A stretch of DNA of 64,000 nt from Apteryx mantelli. Taxonomy: Eukaryota; Chordata; Aves; Apterygiformes; Apterygidae. Positions 1 through 11,499 of the stretch are shown here, one piece after another. Each line of letters opens with the position of its first letter. Position 1 is the first letter of the stretch. The notes below the pieces were generated by a model that was not told the origin of the DNA, did no database searches, and was given only the letters and a program-made list of their open reading frames with translations. The position numbers and the translations under genes were made by a program. The DNA lies in assembly GCF_036417845.1 (NCBI RefSeq), contig NC_090015.1, positions 128,001-192,000 on the forward strand, read 5' to 3'.

Positions 1-56
1 GCTACTGCACCGAGATCTTCGACTACCTCAGCCTCTCCGCCATCATCGACGGCAAG
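1..56 (+). CDS. PPP4C: PPP4C exon (partial at window edge)
   Basis: Two bases of an Arg codon, then [18 protein letters not shown] (18 codons), ending on a codon boundary at a GT donor at 57. The upstream exon start lies outside the window. Confidence 0.93.
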
Positions 57-3000
57 GTCGGCGCCCCCCCCCGGGCCCCCCGCGGCACCCCCTGGCCCTC
101 CTGGGGGGTGGGGGCGCCGCACACGCTAAGCACATGCTAAGCACACGCTAAGCGCACGGGTGTTACGTGCCCTGCTCTGCGCTCTGGGGCCTAACTGTGT
201 CCATCTGGGCTGCCCTGGGGCATTTGGGTCACCCCACAGCCCTCCTGGGGGGTGGGGGCATAGCACACGCTAAGCACATGCTAAGCACACGCTAAGCGCA
301 CGGGTGTTACGTGCCCTGCTGTGCCCCCTGGGACCTCTCTGTGTCCATATGTGCTGTCCCGGGGCCCTTGGGTCACCCCACGGCCCTCCTGGGGGCTGGG
401 GGTGCCGCACACGCTAAGCACATGCTAAGCACACGCTAAGCGCACGGGTGTTACGTGCCCTGTTGTGCCCCCTGGGACCTCTCTGTGTCCATATGTGCTG
501 TCCCGGGGCCCTTGGGTCACCCCACGGCCCTCCTGGGGGGTGGGGGCATCGCACACGCTAAGCACATGCTAAGCACATGGGTGTTACGTGCCCTGCCGTG
601 TGCCCTGGGACCTTTCTGTGTGCATCCATGCTGCCCCAGGGCCCTTGGGTCACCCTGCAGCCCTCCCAGGGGGTGGGGGTGCCGCACACGCTAAGCACAT
701 GCTAAACGCACGGGTGCTACATGCCATGCTGTGCTCCCTGGGACCTCTCTGTGTCCGTATGTGCTGCCCTGGGGCTCTTGGGTCACCCCATGGCCCTCCT
801 GGGGTATGGGGGTGCCGCACATGCTAAGCACACGCTAAGCGCATGGGTGCTATGTGTCCTGCCGTGCTTCCTGGGACCTCTCTGTGTCCATCTGTGCTGC
901 CCTGGGGCATTTGGGTCACCCCTCGGCCCTCCCAGGGGGTGGGGGTGCCGCACACGCTAAGCACATGCTAAGTGCACGGGTGCTACATGCCCTGCTATGC
1001 GACCCGGGGCCTCTTTGTGTCTATATGTGCTGCCGTGGGGCCCTTGGGTCACCCCGCGGCCCTCCTGGGGGGTGGGGGTGCCGCACATGCTAAGCACATG
1101 CTAAGCACATGCTAAGTGCGTGGGTGTTACGTGCCCTGCCATGCGATTCAGGGCCTCCCTGTGTCCATCCGTGCTGCCCCGGGGCCCTTGGATCACCCTA
1201 CGGCCCTCCTGGGGGGTGGGGGCATCGCACACGCTAAGCACATGCTAAGCACACGCTAAGCGCACGGGTGCTACATGCCATGCCGTGCTCCCTGGGACCT
1301 CTCTGTGTCCGTATGTGCTGCCGTGGGGCCCTTGGGTCACACCACGGTCCTTCTGGGGGGTGGGGGCATCGCACATGCTAAGCACATGCTAAGCACATGC
1401 TAAGCGCATGAGTGCTACATGCCCTGCCATGCGATTCAGGGCCTCCCTGTGTCCATCCGTGCTGCCCTGGGGCCCTTGGGTCACACCACGGCCCTCCCGG
1501 GAGGGTGGGGGGTGCAGCACATGCTAAGCACATGCTAAGCACATGCATGTTGCATGCTGAAACCGCACCGCCACAGGGCCATGGAGCCGGGCAGCACCCC
1601 AGGTCCCCCCCATGGCGACACGGGAGAGGCTGGCGGGGCGGAGGGGGGGCCCGGGGAGGGAGGGGGAGCCGGCCCACGCTAAGCACACGCGTGTGGCCCG
1701 CAGATCTTCTGCGTGCACGGGGGCCTGTCGCCCTCCATCCAGACGCTGGACCAGATCCGCACCATCGACCGCAAGCAGGAGGTGCCTCACGACGGCCCCA
1801 TGTGCGACCTGCTCTGGTCCGACCCCGAAGGTAGGCCGCACACGCCAAGCACACGCGTGCGCCGACCCCACGGGGGGCGGCGTGGGGCCGCGGGGCACCG
1901 ACACGCGTGCGCGCAACCCCCCCGGGGCCAGTTCCCACCACCCCCCACGGTGCTAACACCCCCCCGGGGCCGGTTCCCGCACCCACATGCTAAGCACACG
2001 CCAAGCACACGCGTGTGCAGACCCCCAGACTGTGACATGTGGCCACGGGGCACCAACACACATGCACACAACCCCCCCGAGGCCAATTCCCACCACCCCC
2101 CACGGCACTAACACCCCTCCGGGGCCGGTTCCCGCACCCACACGCCAAGCACACGCGTGTGCAGACCCCCAGACTGCGGTGTGTGGCCACGTGGCACTAA
2201 CACACGTGCGCGCAGCCCCCACGGGGCCAATTCCCGCCACCCCCCACGGCGCTACCACCCCCCCGGGGCCGCTTCCTGCACCCACACGCCAAGCACACGC
2301 CAAGTGCACGCGCGTGCAGACCCCCAGACTGCGACATGTGGCCACGGGACACCAACACGCGTGCACACAACCCCCCCAAGGCCAATTCCCACCACCCCCC
2401 ACGGCACTAACACCCCCCTGGGGCCAATTCCCGCGCCCACACGCTAAGCACACGCGTGTGCAGACCCCACAGGGTGCAACGTGTGGCCGCGGGGCACCAA
2501 CACACATGTACGCAACCCCCCTGGGGCCGGTTCCCACCACCCCCCACGGTGCTAACGCCCCCCTGGGGCCGGTTCCCGCACCCACACGCTAAGCACATGC
2601 TAAGCACACACGTGTGCAGACCCCCAGGCTGCGGTGTGTGGCCACGGGACACCAACACGTGTGCGCGCAACCCCCCCGGGGCAAGTTCCCACCACCCCCC
2701 ATGGCGCTAACACCCCCCCGGGGCCGGTTCCCGCACCCACACGCCAAGCACACGCTAAGCACATGCTAAGCACACGCGTGCGCAGACCCCCAGGCTGCGG
2801 TGTGTGGCCACGGGGCACCGACATGCGTGCGCGCAACCCCCCCGGGGCAAGTTCCCGCCACCCCCCGCGGCACTACCACCCCCCCGGGGCCGGTTCCCGC
2901 ACCCACACGCCAAGCACACGCTAAGCACACGCGTGTGCGGACCCCCAGACTGCGACATGTGGCCGCGGGACACCAACACACGTGCGCACAACCCCCCCAA

Positions 3001-6000
3001 GGCCAATTCCCGCCACCCCCCGCGGCACTAACACCCCCCCGGGGCCGCTTCCCGCGCCCACACGCTAAGCGCACGCCTGCGTCACGCGTGCGCAGACACC
3101 ACGGGCTGGGGCGTGTCGCCGCGCGGCGCCGGCTACCTCTTCGGCAGCGACGTGGTGGCGCAGTTCAACGCGGCCAACGACATCGACATGATCTGCCGCG
3201 CCCACCAGCTCGTCATGGAGGGCTACAAGTGGCACTTCGGCGAGACCGTCCTCACCGTGTGGTCGGCGCCCAACTACTGCTACCGGTGAGGCCACCGCCG
3301 CCACCGCGCCGGGGGGGGACACGGGACCGAGGGCGGGGGGCGGAGGTGTCACCGGGAGTCGGGGGACGTGGCCGAGGATGGGGGTCGGGGGACGTGACCG
3401 AGGAGAGGGGTCGGAGATGTCGTCAGGGATCGGGGGATGTGACCAAGGACGTGGTTGTGAGATGTCACCAGAGATCGGGGACATGACTAAGGACGGGGAT
3501 CTGAGATGCCACCAGGGATCAGGGGACATGACCAAGGATGGGGATCGGGGGACGTGACCAAGGAGAGGGGTCGGAGATGTTGTCGGGGATCAGGAGACAT
3601 GACCAAGGACATGGTTGTGAGATGTCACCAGAGATCAGGGGACATGACCAAGGATGGGGATCGGGGGACGTGACCAAGGAGAGGGGTCGGAGATGTCGTC
3701 ACGGGTCAGGGGACGTGACCAAGGAGAGGAGTCAGAGATGTCACCAGGAATCGGGGGACGTGACCAAGGACATGGTTCTGAGATGTCACCAGAGATCAGG
3801 GGACATGACCAAGGATGGGCATCTGAGATGTCATCAGGAATTGGGAGACATGACCAGGGAGAGGGGTCGGAGATGTCACGGGTTAGGGGACGTGACCAAG
3901 GATGGGGATCGGGGGACATGACCAAGGAGAGGAGTCGGAGATGTCACCAGAGATCGGGGACATGACTAAGGACGGGGATCTGAGATGTCACCAGAGGTCA
4001 GGGGACATGCCCAAGGAGAGGAGTCGGAGATGATGTCACGGGTCAGGGGACGTGACCGAGGATGGGGATCGGGGGACATGACCAAGGAGAGGAGTCGGAG
4101 ATGTCACCAGAGATTGGGGACATGACTAAGGACGGGGATCTGAGATGCCACCAGGGATCGGGAGACATGACCAAGGATGGGGATCGGGGGACGTGACCAA
4201 GGAGAGGGGTCGGAGATGTCGTCATGGGTCAGGGGACGTGACCAAGGATGGGGATCAGGGGACGTGACCAAGGAGAGGAGTCAGAGATGTCACCAGGAAT
4301 CGGGGGACGTGACCAAGGATGGGGATCAGGGGACGTGACCAAGGAGAGGAGTCAGAGATGTCACCAGGAATCGGGGGACGTGACCAAGGACATGGTTCTG
4401 AGATGTCACCAGGAATCGGGGGACGTGACCAAGGACATGGTTCTGAGATGTCACCAGAGATCAGGGGACATGACCAAGGACGGGGATCTGAGATGTCATC
4501 AGGGATTGGGAGACATGATCAAGGAGAGGGGTCGGAGATGTTGGCATGGGTCAGGAGATGTCACAAGGATGGGGATCGGGGGACATGACCAAGGAGAGGA
4601 GTCGGAGATGTCACCAGAGATCGGGGACATGACTAAGGACGGGGATCTGAGATGTCACCAGAGGTCAGGGGACATGCCCAAGGAGAGGAGTCGGAGATGA
4701 TGTCACGGGTCAGGGGACGTGACCGAGGATGGAGATCGGGGACGTGACCGAGGAGAGGAGTCGGAGATGTCACCAGAGATCAGGGACATGACTAAGGACA
4801 TGGTTCTGAGATGTCACTAGGGATCAGGAGACATGACCAAGGATGGGGATCGGGGGACATGACCAAGGAGAGGAGTCGGAGATGTCACGGGTCAGGGGAC
4901 GTGACCAAGGATGGGGATTAGGGGACGTGACCAAGGAGAGGAGTTGGAGATGTCACCAGAGATCAGGGGACATGACTAAGGACGGGGATCTGAGATGCCA
5001 CCAGGGATCAGGAGACATGACCAAGGATGGGGATCGGGGGACGTGACCAAGGAGAGGAGTTGGAGATGTCACCAGAGATCAGGGGACATGACTAAGGACA
5101 GGGATCTGAGATGTCATCAGGGATTGGAGACATGACCAAGGAGAGGGGTCGGAGATGTTGTCACGGGTCAGGGGACGTGACCAAGGCCGTGTGANNNNNN
5201 NNNNNNNNNNNNNNNNNNNNNNNNNNNNNNNNNNNNNNNNNNNNNNNNNNNNNNNNNNNNNNNNNNNNNNNNNNNNNNNNNNNNNNNNNNNNNNNNNNNN
5301 NNNNNNNNNNNNNNNNNNNNNNNNNNNNNNNNNNNNNNNNNNNNNNNNNNNNNNNNNNNNNNNNNNNNNNNNNNNNNNNNNNNNNNNNNNNNNNTATTCA
5401 ATCGGGTGACATGACCAGGTTCAGGTGACATGACCAGGACCGCTCAATCAGGTGACATGACCAGGATCGGGTGGCATGACCAAGGCCAGGAATCGGGTGA
5501 CATGACTAAAGCCACTTAATGGGGTGACATGACCAGGGCCGCTCAGTTGGGTGACGTGACCAGGATCGGGTGACGTGACCAAGACCAGGAATCGAGTGAC
5601 GTGACCAGGGCCAGGAATCGGGTGACATGATCAGGAATCGGGCAACATGACCAAGGCCAGGGATCGAGTGACATGACCAGGGCCACTCAAGTGGGTGACG
5701 TGACCAGGATCGGGTGACACGACCAAGGCCAGGGATCGGGTGACATGACCAGGGTTGGGTGACACGACCAGGGCCAGGAATTGGGTGACATGACCAGGGC
5801 CGCTCAGTCAGGTGACATAACCAGGTTCAGGTGACGTGACCAGGGCTGCTCGATCGGGTGACACGACCAGGTTCGGGTGACACGACCAGGGTCACTCAAT
5901 CGGGTGACGCAACCAGGAATTGGGCGACATGACCAAGGCCAGGAATCGAGTGACGTGACCAGGGCCGCTCGATCGGGTGACACGACCAGGTTCGGGTGAC

Positions 6001-7721
6001 ATGACCAGGGCCGCTCAATCGGGTGACGCAACCAGGAATCGGGCGACACGACCAAGGCCAGGAATCGAGTGACGTGACCAGGGCCGCTCAGTTGGGTGAC
6101 ATAACCAGGATCAGGTGACATGACCAAGGCCAGGGATCGGGTGACATGACCAGGGCCACTCAATCGGGTGACATGACCAGGGCCAGGAATCAGGTGACAT
6201 GACCAGGGCCGCTCAGTCGGGTGACATAACCAGGAATCAGGCGACATGACCAAGGCCAGGGATCAAGTGACGTGACCAGGGCTGGTCAGTTAGGTGACAT
6301 GACCAGGTTTGGGTGACATGACCAAGGCCAGGAATTGGGTGACATGACCAGGGCCGCTCAGTTGGGTGACATAACCAGGAATCGGGCAACATGACTAGGC
6401 CAGGGATCGAGTGACGTGACCAGGGCCACTCAATCGGGTGACATGACCAGGTTCGGGTGACACAACCAGGGCCAGGGATCGGATGACATGACCAGGGCTG
6501 CTCAGTCGGGTGACACGACCAGGTTTGGGTGACATGACCAGGGCCAGGAATCGGGTGACATAACCAGGGCTGCTCAATCGGGTGACATGACCAGGGCCAG
6601 GAATCAGGTGACATGACCAGGGCTGCTCAGTTGGGTGACACGACCAGGTTCGGGTGACACAACCAGGGCCAGGGATCGGGTGACATGACCAGGGCTGCTC
6701 AGTTGGGTGACATGACCGGAATTGGGTGACACGACCAGGGCCAGGAATCAGGTGACATAACCAGGGCTGCTCAATCGGGTGACACGACCAGGTTCGGGTG
6801 ACATGACCAGGGCCAGGAATCGGGTGACACGACCAGGTTCGGGTGACACAACCAGGGCCAGGGATTGGGTGGCATGACCAAGGCCAGGAATCGGGTGACA
6901 TAACCAGGGCTGCTCAATTGGGTGACACGACCAGGGCCAGGAATCAGGTGACATGACCAGGGCCACTCAGTCGGGTGACATAACCAGGATCGGGTGACAT
7001 GACCAAAGCCACTCAGTCAGGCAATGTGACCAGGATCAGGTGACATGACCAAGGCCAGGGATCGGGTGACATGACCAGAACCGCTCAGTCGGGTGACACA
7101 ACCAGGTTCGGGTGACATGACCAGGGCCGCTCAGTCAGGTGACACGACCAGGTTCGGGTGACATGACCAGGGCTGCTCGATCAGGTGACACGACCAGGTT
7201 CGGGTGACATGACCAGGGCCGCTCAGTCAGGTGACATAACCAGGTTCAGGTGACGTGACCAGGGCTGCTCGATCAGGTGACACGACCAGGTTCGGGTGAC
7301 ATGACCAGGGCCGCTCAATCGGGTGACATAACCAGGATCAGGTGACATGACCAAGGCCAGGGATCGGGTGACATGACCAGGGCCGCTCAGTTGGGTGACA
7401 CGACCATGTTCGGGTGACATGACCGGGGCTGCTCAGTCGGGTGACATGACCAGGAATCGGGCGACACGACCAAGGCTGGGAATCGAGTGACGTGACCAGA
7501 ACCGCTCGATCGGGTGACGCTCTCAAGCCCCCTGCGCGGTGTCGCGGTCCCCGTCACCCCGCCGTGTCCCCCGTTGTCCCCCCCCCCGCAGGTGCGGCAA
7601 CGTGGCGGCCATCTTGGAGCTGGACGAGCACCTGCAGAAGGAGTTCATCATCTTCGAGGCGGCGCCGCAGGAGACCCGCGGCATCCCCTCCAAGAAGCCC
7701 GTGGCCGACTACTTCCTGTGA
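1..7721 (+). CDS. PPP4C: Protein phosphatase 4 catalytic subunit (3' half of gene, four coding exons)
   Basis: Spliced CDS join(1..56,1704..1830,3096..3285,7592..7721), partial at 5'. It encodes about 166 residues, the C-terminal half of a family about 307 aa long. PP4C is a PP2A-type metal-dependent Ser/Thr phosphatase acting in nucleus and cytoplasm with PPP4R subunits, in DNA repair, splicing and centrosome control. The sequence shows the PPP signatures [24 protein letters not shown], the metal-ligand segment [22 protein letters not shown], and the C-terminal DYFL whose last Leu is carboxymethylated in this family. All exon phases agree and every junction is GT-AG. One difference from the mammalian protein as I recall it is HFGET for HFNET. 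PP2A and PP6 are excluded by [15 protein letters not shown] and the C-terminus. The GNHE motif and the N-terminal half lie upstream of the window. Confidence 0.97.
57..1703. repeat. PPP4C intron, 133-bp minisatellite
   Basis: From about 60 to 1560 the intron is a tandem array of about eleven units, most about 133 bp. Each unit has two to four copies of an 11-mer like CACGCTAAGCA, then a GTGTTACGTGCCCTGC segment and a GGGTCACCCC..GGCCCTCCTGGGGGGTGGGGG segment broken by point differences. The CGCTAAGC element recurs 19-27 nt before the real acceptor at 1703, where it could serve as branch point. The stretch 1560-1700 is unique GC-rich DNA. Confidence 0.9.
1704..1830 (+). CDS. PPP4C: PPP4C exon with VHGGLSP motif
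   Basis: Preceded by GTGTGGCCCGCAG and followed by GTAGGC. Encodes [11 protein letters not shown] through LLWSDPE plus the first base of the next Asp. 127 nt, phase 0 in and 1 out. This is the conserved catalytic-core segment of PPP phosphatases. Confidence 0.97.
1831..3095. repeat. PPP4C intron, ~155-bp minisatellite with degenerate acceptor copies
   Basis: About eight units. Each contains CACGCTAAGCACACGCGTGTGCAGACCCCCAG broken by variants, a CATGTGGCCACGGGG segment and CCCCCCGGGGCC tracts. The part after GTGTGCAG aligns with the acceptor and first ~35 nt of the following real exon (19 of 28 aligned positions match from its CTGGGG onward), so the unit looks like a decayed copy of intron end plus exon start. 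Confidence 0.85.
3096..3285 (+). CDS. PPP4C: PPP4C exon with metal-ligand His and SAPNYC motif
   Basis: Acceptor GCGTGCGCAG, donor CCG|GTGAGG. Starts with the last two bases of Asp, then [36 protein letters not shown] and [10 protein letters not shown]. 190 nt, phase 1 in and 2 out, matching both neighbours. Confidence 0.97.
3286..5194. repeat. PPP4C intron, GACGTGACCAAGG minisatellite, left of gap
   Basis: After about 60 unique bases the intron becomes a tandem array of ~35-bp elements built on GGGGACGTGACCAAGGA and GTCGGAGATGTCACCAG, grouped in ~70-bp composite units with mixed order. It runs directly into the assembly gap. Confidence 0.9.
5195..5394. other. Assembly gap (200 N)
   Basis: A run of exactly 200 N between two different minisatellite arrays. 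The round length indicates a placeholder, so the true size of this intron is unknown. Reading frames crossing it are meaningless. Confidence 0.99.
5395..7510. repeat. PPP4C intron, GGGTGACATGACCAGG minisatellite, right of gap
   Basis: About 2.1 kb of short units (about 17-40 bp) with the core TCGGGTGACATGACCAGG followed by GCCGCTCAGT, GCCAGGAATC or TTC. It shares the GTGACCA core with the array left of the gap, so the two may be one diverged array. Unique sequence resumes about 80 bp before the acceptor. Confidence 0.9.
7592..7721 (+). CDS. PPP4C: PPP4C terminal coding exon
   Basis: Acceptor TCCCCCCCCCCGCAG. Starts with the last base of Arg, then [18 protein letters not shown], ending KKPVADYFL and a TGA at 7719-7721. 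The terminal Leu is the conserved methyl-ester site of PP2A-like phosphatases. Confidence 0.97.
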
Positions 7722-7726
7722 GCCCC

Positions 7727-8870
7727 GGGGACACGCGTGGCCCCTCCCGTGTCGCCCCGGGGACACGCGGGTCCTGTCCCGTGTCGCCCCGGGGACACGC
7801 ATGTGCCCTCCCGTGTCATCCTGGGGACATGCGTGACCCCTCCCGGGTTTGCCTAGGGGACACGTGTCCCGTGTAGGCCCTGGGGACACGCGTGTCCCAT
7901 CCCGTGTCACCCCGGGGACACGTGTGTCCCATCCCGTGTTGCCCAAGGGACACCCGTGTCCTGTCCCATGTCGCCCTGGGGACACATGTGGCCCATCCCG
8001 TGTCATCCTGGGGACATGCGTGACCCCTCCCGGGTTTGCCTAGGGGACACGTGTCCCGTGTAGGCCCTGGGGACACGCGTGTCCCATCCCGTGTCACCCC
8101 GGGGACATGTGTGTCCCCTCACGTGTCACCCCAGGGACACGTGTGTCCCATCCTGTGTCGTCCCAGGGACATGCGTGGCCCATCCCATGTCATCCTGGGG
8201 ACACGCGTGACCCCTCCTGGGTCTGCCCAGGGGACACGTGTCCTGTGTAGTCCCCGGGGACACGTGTGTCCTGTCCCATGTTGCCCCAGGGACACATGTG
8301 TCCTGTCCCATGTTGCCCCAGGGACACGCGTGTCCCTGTCCCATGTTGCCCCAGGGACACGCGTGTCCTGTCCTGTGTTGCCCCAGGGACACGCGTGTCT
8401 CATCCCGTGTTACTTGTGGTCACACGTGTCCCATCCTGTGTTGCCCCCAGGGACACGTGTGACCCCTCCCAGGTCTGCCCAGGGGACACGTGTGTCCCAT
8501 GTCGCCCCCAGGGACACGCGTGATCCCCTCATATTGCCTGGGGACATGCGTGTCCTGTCCCGTGTCACCCCGGGGACACGTGTGTCCTGTCCCATGTCAC
8601 CCCAGGGACACGCATGTCCTGTCCCGTGTCATTCTGGGGACACGTGTGACCCCTCCCGGGTCTGCCCAGGGGACACATGTCCCATGTAGTCCCCGGGGAC
8701 ACGCGTGTCCCATCCCATGTAGCCCCCGGGGACACGCGTGTCCTGTTCTGTGTTGCCCCCGGGGTCACGCGTGTCCCCTCCCGTGTCTCGTGTCCCCTGG
8801 TCCCCGGCGTCACCCGTGACCCCGTGGACACGCGTGTCCCCTCCCGTGACCCCGGGGGACACGCGTGAGC
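7727..8870. repeat. 33-bp palindromic minisatellite in PPP4C 3' UTR
   Basis: About 30 or more units of ~33 bp built on GGGGACACGCGTGTCCC, then ATCCCGTGTCACCCC. Several units hold a perfect 16-bp palindrome (for example 7883-7898 and 8070-8085). A ~188-bp higher-order block starting at the TAGGCCCTGG segment recurs at about 7874 and 8061. Confidence 0.92.
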
Positions 8871-9027
8871 CCCCCTTTCCCTCTTCCCCCCCCCCCGGGC
8901 GCGCGTTTTGGGGTGAAACCGGGGGGTTTTGGGGTTATATATATTTTTTTTCTGGACGTTCTTTCTGCTCCTTTTAGATAAAAAAAAAAGAAAAAAAGAG
9001 GAAAAAACTGCAAAATTTGCAAAATTT

Positions 9028-9033
9028 AATAAA
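9028..9033 (+). terminator. PPP4C: Poly(A) signal AATAAA for PPP4C
   Basis: Canonical AATAAA inside an A-rich block about 1.3 kb after the stop codon, the only such hexamer seen downstream of the gene. A GC-rich region follows from 9075. Confidence 0.75.
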
Positions 9034-9074
9034 AACAGGAAAAAAGGCAACAAAAAATCACACGGAGTCGATGA

Positions 9075-9465
9075 CCCCCCTCCCCCCCCAAAGGGACCCA
9101 GGTGTCCGGGCTGCCTTGGCCCCGCCCCTCCCCAAGCCCCGCCCCCTGGCCCAGCCCCGCCCCCCTGGGGTGGGTGCCCTGCCCCTTTAAGGCCCCCACC
9201 CCTTCCTGAAGCCCCGCCCACTGCCCCAGCTCCCTCCCCCTTTAGGCCCTGCCCCTCCTCAGGCCCCACCCCTTTGGGTGCTAGCCCCGCCCCCTGGCTG
9301 CTTAGCCCCGCCCCCAGGGCCCCAGCCTGCCTCCCCAGGCCCCGCCCCCAACCCCCAAAGCTCCCCCATTGGTGGGCGGCAGGAGCCAATGGGAGTGTGG
9401 GGGGGGCTGTGGCCCCGCCCACTGCTGTGGCCCCTCCCCGGGGTCCTGGTGGGGGGGCTGTAGGG
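9075..9465. other. Intergenic GC-box-rich block
   Basis: Unique-looking sequence with many CCCCGCCC boxes and two opposed CCAAT boxes about 20 bp apart (9366-9390). No convincing exon was recognised on either strand. It may have promoter-like activity, but nothing ties it to a transcript. Confidence 0.45.
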
Positions 9466-11275
9466 GGCTGTATAGGGGCCAGAGAGGTTTATGGGGGGGC
9501 CCATAGGGGGGTGTAGAGAGGCCTATAGGGGGGCGTAGGGAGCCTATAGGGGTCCTATAGGAGTCCTATAGGGGGTCTATGGGGGTTGTAGGGGGCCTAT
9601 GGGGGGTGTATAGGGGCCTATAGGTGGGTGTGGGGGTCCTATAGGGGGTGTAGAGGGGCTTATAGGAGTCCTATAGGGGGGTGTAGGGGGCCTATAGGGG
9701 TCCTATAGGGGGTCTGTGGGGGTGTAGGGGGCCTATAGGGGGTGTTGGGGGTTGTAGAGGAGCCTATGGGGGGTGTAGGGGGCCTATAGGGGGTGTTGGG
9801 GGTTGTAGAGGGGCCTATGGGGGTGTAGAGGGCCTATGGGGGGTGTATAGAGGCCTATAAGTGGGTTGTAGGGAGCCTATAGGGGGTGTAGAGGGGCCTA
9901 TAGGGGGTTGTAGGCAGCCTATAGGGGGTGTAGGGGGCCTATAGGAGTCCTATAGGGGAGTGTAGAGGTGCCTATGGGGGGTGTAGGGGGTTGTAGGAGG
10001 CTTATAGGGGGTGTAGAGGGGCCTATAGGGGGCTGTAGGGGGCCTATGGGGGGTGTAGGGGGCCTGTAGGGGTTCTCTAGGGGGTGTAGAGGGGCCTATA
10101 GGGGGTTGTAGGGGGCCTATAGGGGATGTAGAGGGGCCTATAGGGGGTTGTAGGGGGCCTACAGGGAGTGTAGAGGGGCCTATAGGGGGTGTAGGGGTCC
10201 CATAGGGGGTTGTAGGGGGCCTATAGGGGGTGTAGAGGGGCCTATAGGGGATGTAGGGGGCCTATAGGGGGTGTAGGGGGCCTATAGGGGGTTGTAGGGG
10301 GCCTATAGGGGGTGTAGAGGGGCCTATAGGGGATGTAGGGGGCCTATAGGGGGTGTAGGGGGCCTATAGGGGGTGTAGGGGGGCTGCGGGAGGTTCTAGG
10401 GGAGAAATGGTGTTTCCATGGCCCTATAAGGGCTGTATAGGGGCTTTGTGAGAGTTACAGGGAGCCGTAGGGGGTGTACAGGGGCTCTAGGGGGTTGTAG
10501 GAGGTGTATGGGGGAGCTCTAGGGGGCCTCTGGGCATTATAGGGGCCGTATAGGGGCTGCAGAGGGTACAGGGAAGCCTATGGGAGATGTATAGGGACTC
10601 TAGAAGCTCATAGGGGAGAAACGGGGTGTTTTAGGGACCCTAAAGATCCATAAAAAGTATATAGGAGTTATATGGGAGCTGTAGTATATATACAGAGCCT
10701 GTAGGGGGTGTATAGGGGCTATAGAGGATTAAATGGAGAAAAAGAGTGTTTTACGGGCCCTATAGGAGGTGGACGGGGCTATATGGGAGCTATGGCACAA
10801 CTATGCAGAACTATAGGGAGCTTATAAGGGGTGTGTAGGGGCTATAGGAAACCATAAAGAACTTATAGAAATTATTGAGGGTTATGGAGTCTGTAGAGAG
10901 CGATAGAGGTCTATAGGGGAACCTATAGGAGGCCAGACTGCATAGCGATTGCAGGAGAGCTATAGGGGGTTAGAGGAGAACTGTAGGGCCTTATGGGAAG
11001 GGGTATAAAGAGACATATGGGGGCTGTAAGGGATTATGGGAAGATATACGGGGTTGTCAGGAGCCTATAGGGAAGTTATCGGGGGCCTATAGGAGTTACA
11101 GGCGGCCTATAGGGGCTCGTGGAGGGGCGGTGGGGGCCGCAGGGGGTTGTAGAGCCCCTATAGGGGTTATAGGGGGGCAGTAGGGGGTTTCGAGGGGGGC
11201 TGCAGAGGGCTCTACAGTCCCTATAGGGTGTTATGGGGGTTACAGAACCCCTATGGGGGTTATAGGGGGCTGGTT
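9465..11275. repeat. GTGTAGGGGGCCTATAGGGG minisatellite
   Basis: About 1.8 kb of ~20-22 bp units alternating GGGGGTGTAG and GGGGCCTATAG, well conserved to about 10,400 and increasingly diverged to 11,275. All G-runs lie on the + strand. No gene was recognised in it. Confidence 0.93.
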
Positions 11276-11490
11276 GCTAGGGGCCGTTGCTAGGGGCCGG
11301 TTGTTATTGGCTGGTTGTTAAGAGGGACAGTTGCTAGTGGCTGGTTGATGGGGCTGGTTGCTATGGTGGGTTGCTAGGGGGCCGGTTGCTAGGGCCGGTT
11401 GCTAGGGGGCGGTTGCTGGGCCGGTTGCTAGGGGGCCGGTTGCTAGGGCCGGTTGTTAGGGGGCCGGTTGCTAGGGGCGGTCGCTAAGGC
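11268..11490. repeat. GGTTGCTAGGGGCC short tandem array
   Basis: About fifteen units of roughly 14-17 bp with the core CGGTTGCTAGGGG abut the 3' side of the previous array and run up to the CpG-rich block at 11.5 kb. Confidence 0.88.
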
Positions 11491-11499
11491 GCCGCGTGC

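Larger units (their letters stand above)
7722..9050 (+). other. PPP4C: PPP4C 3' UTR (inferred)
   Basis: From the stop codon to just after the first convincing poly(A) signal. No AATAAA is seen earlier, so the 33-bp minisatellite would be transcribed into the mature 3' UTR. The end is A/T-rich (8935-9060), the only such patch for many kilobases, typical of a gene 3' end. The exact cleavage site was not determined. Confidence 0.7.

Noticed and set aside
57..3095. CRISPR-like array in PPP4C introns
   Set aside because: The units are full-length tandem repeats without unique spacers, located in vertebrate introns.
5155..5431. Reading frames crossing the N gap
   Set aside because: They exist only because N codons are not read as stops.
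9075..9465. A gene between PPP4C and SRCAP at 9.1-9.5 kb
   Set aside because: GC boxes and CCAAT motifs are present, but no exon with family similarity or convincing splice structure could be read on either strand.
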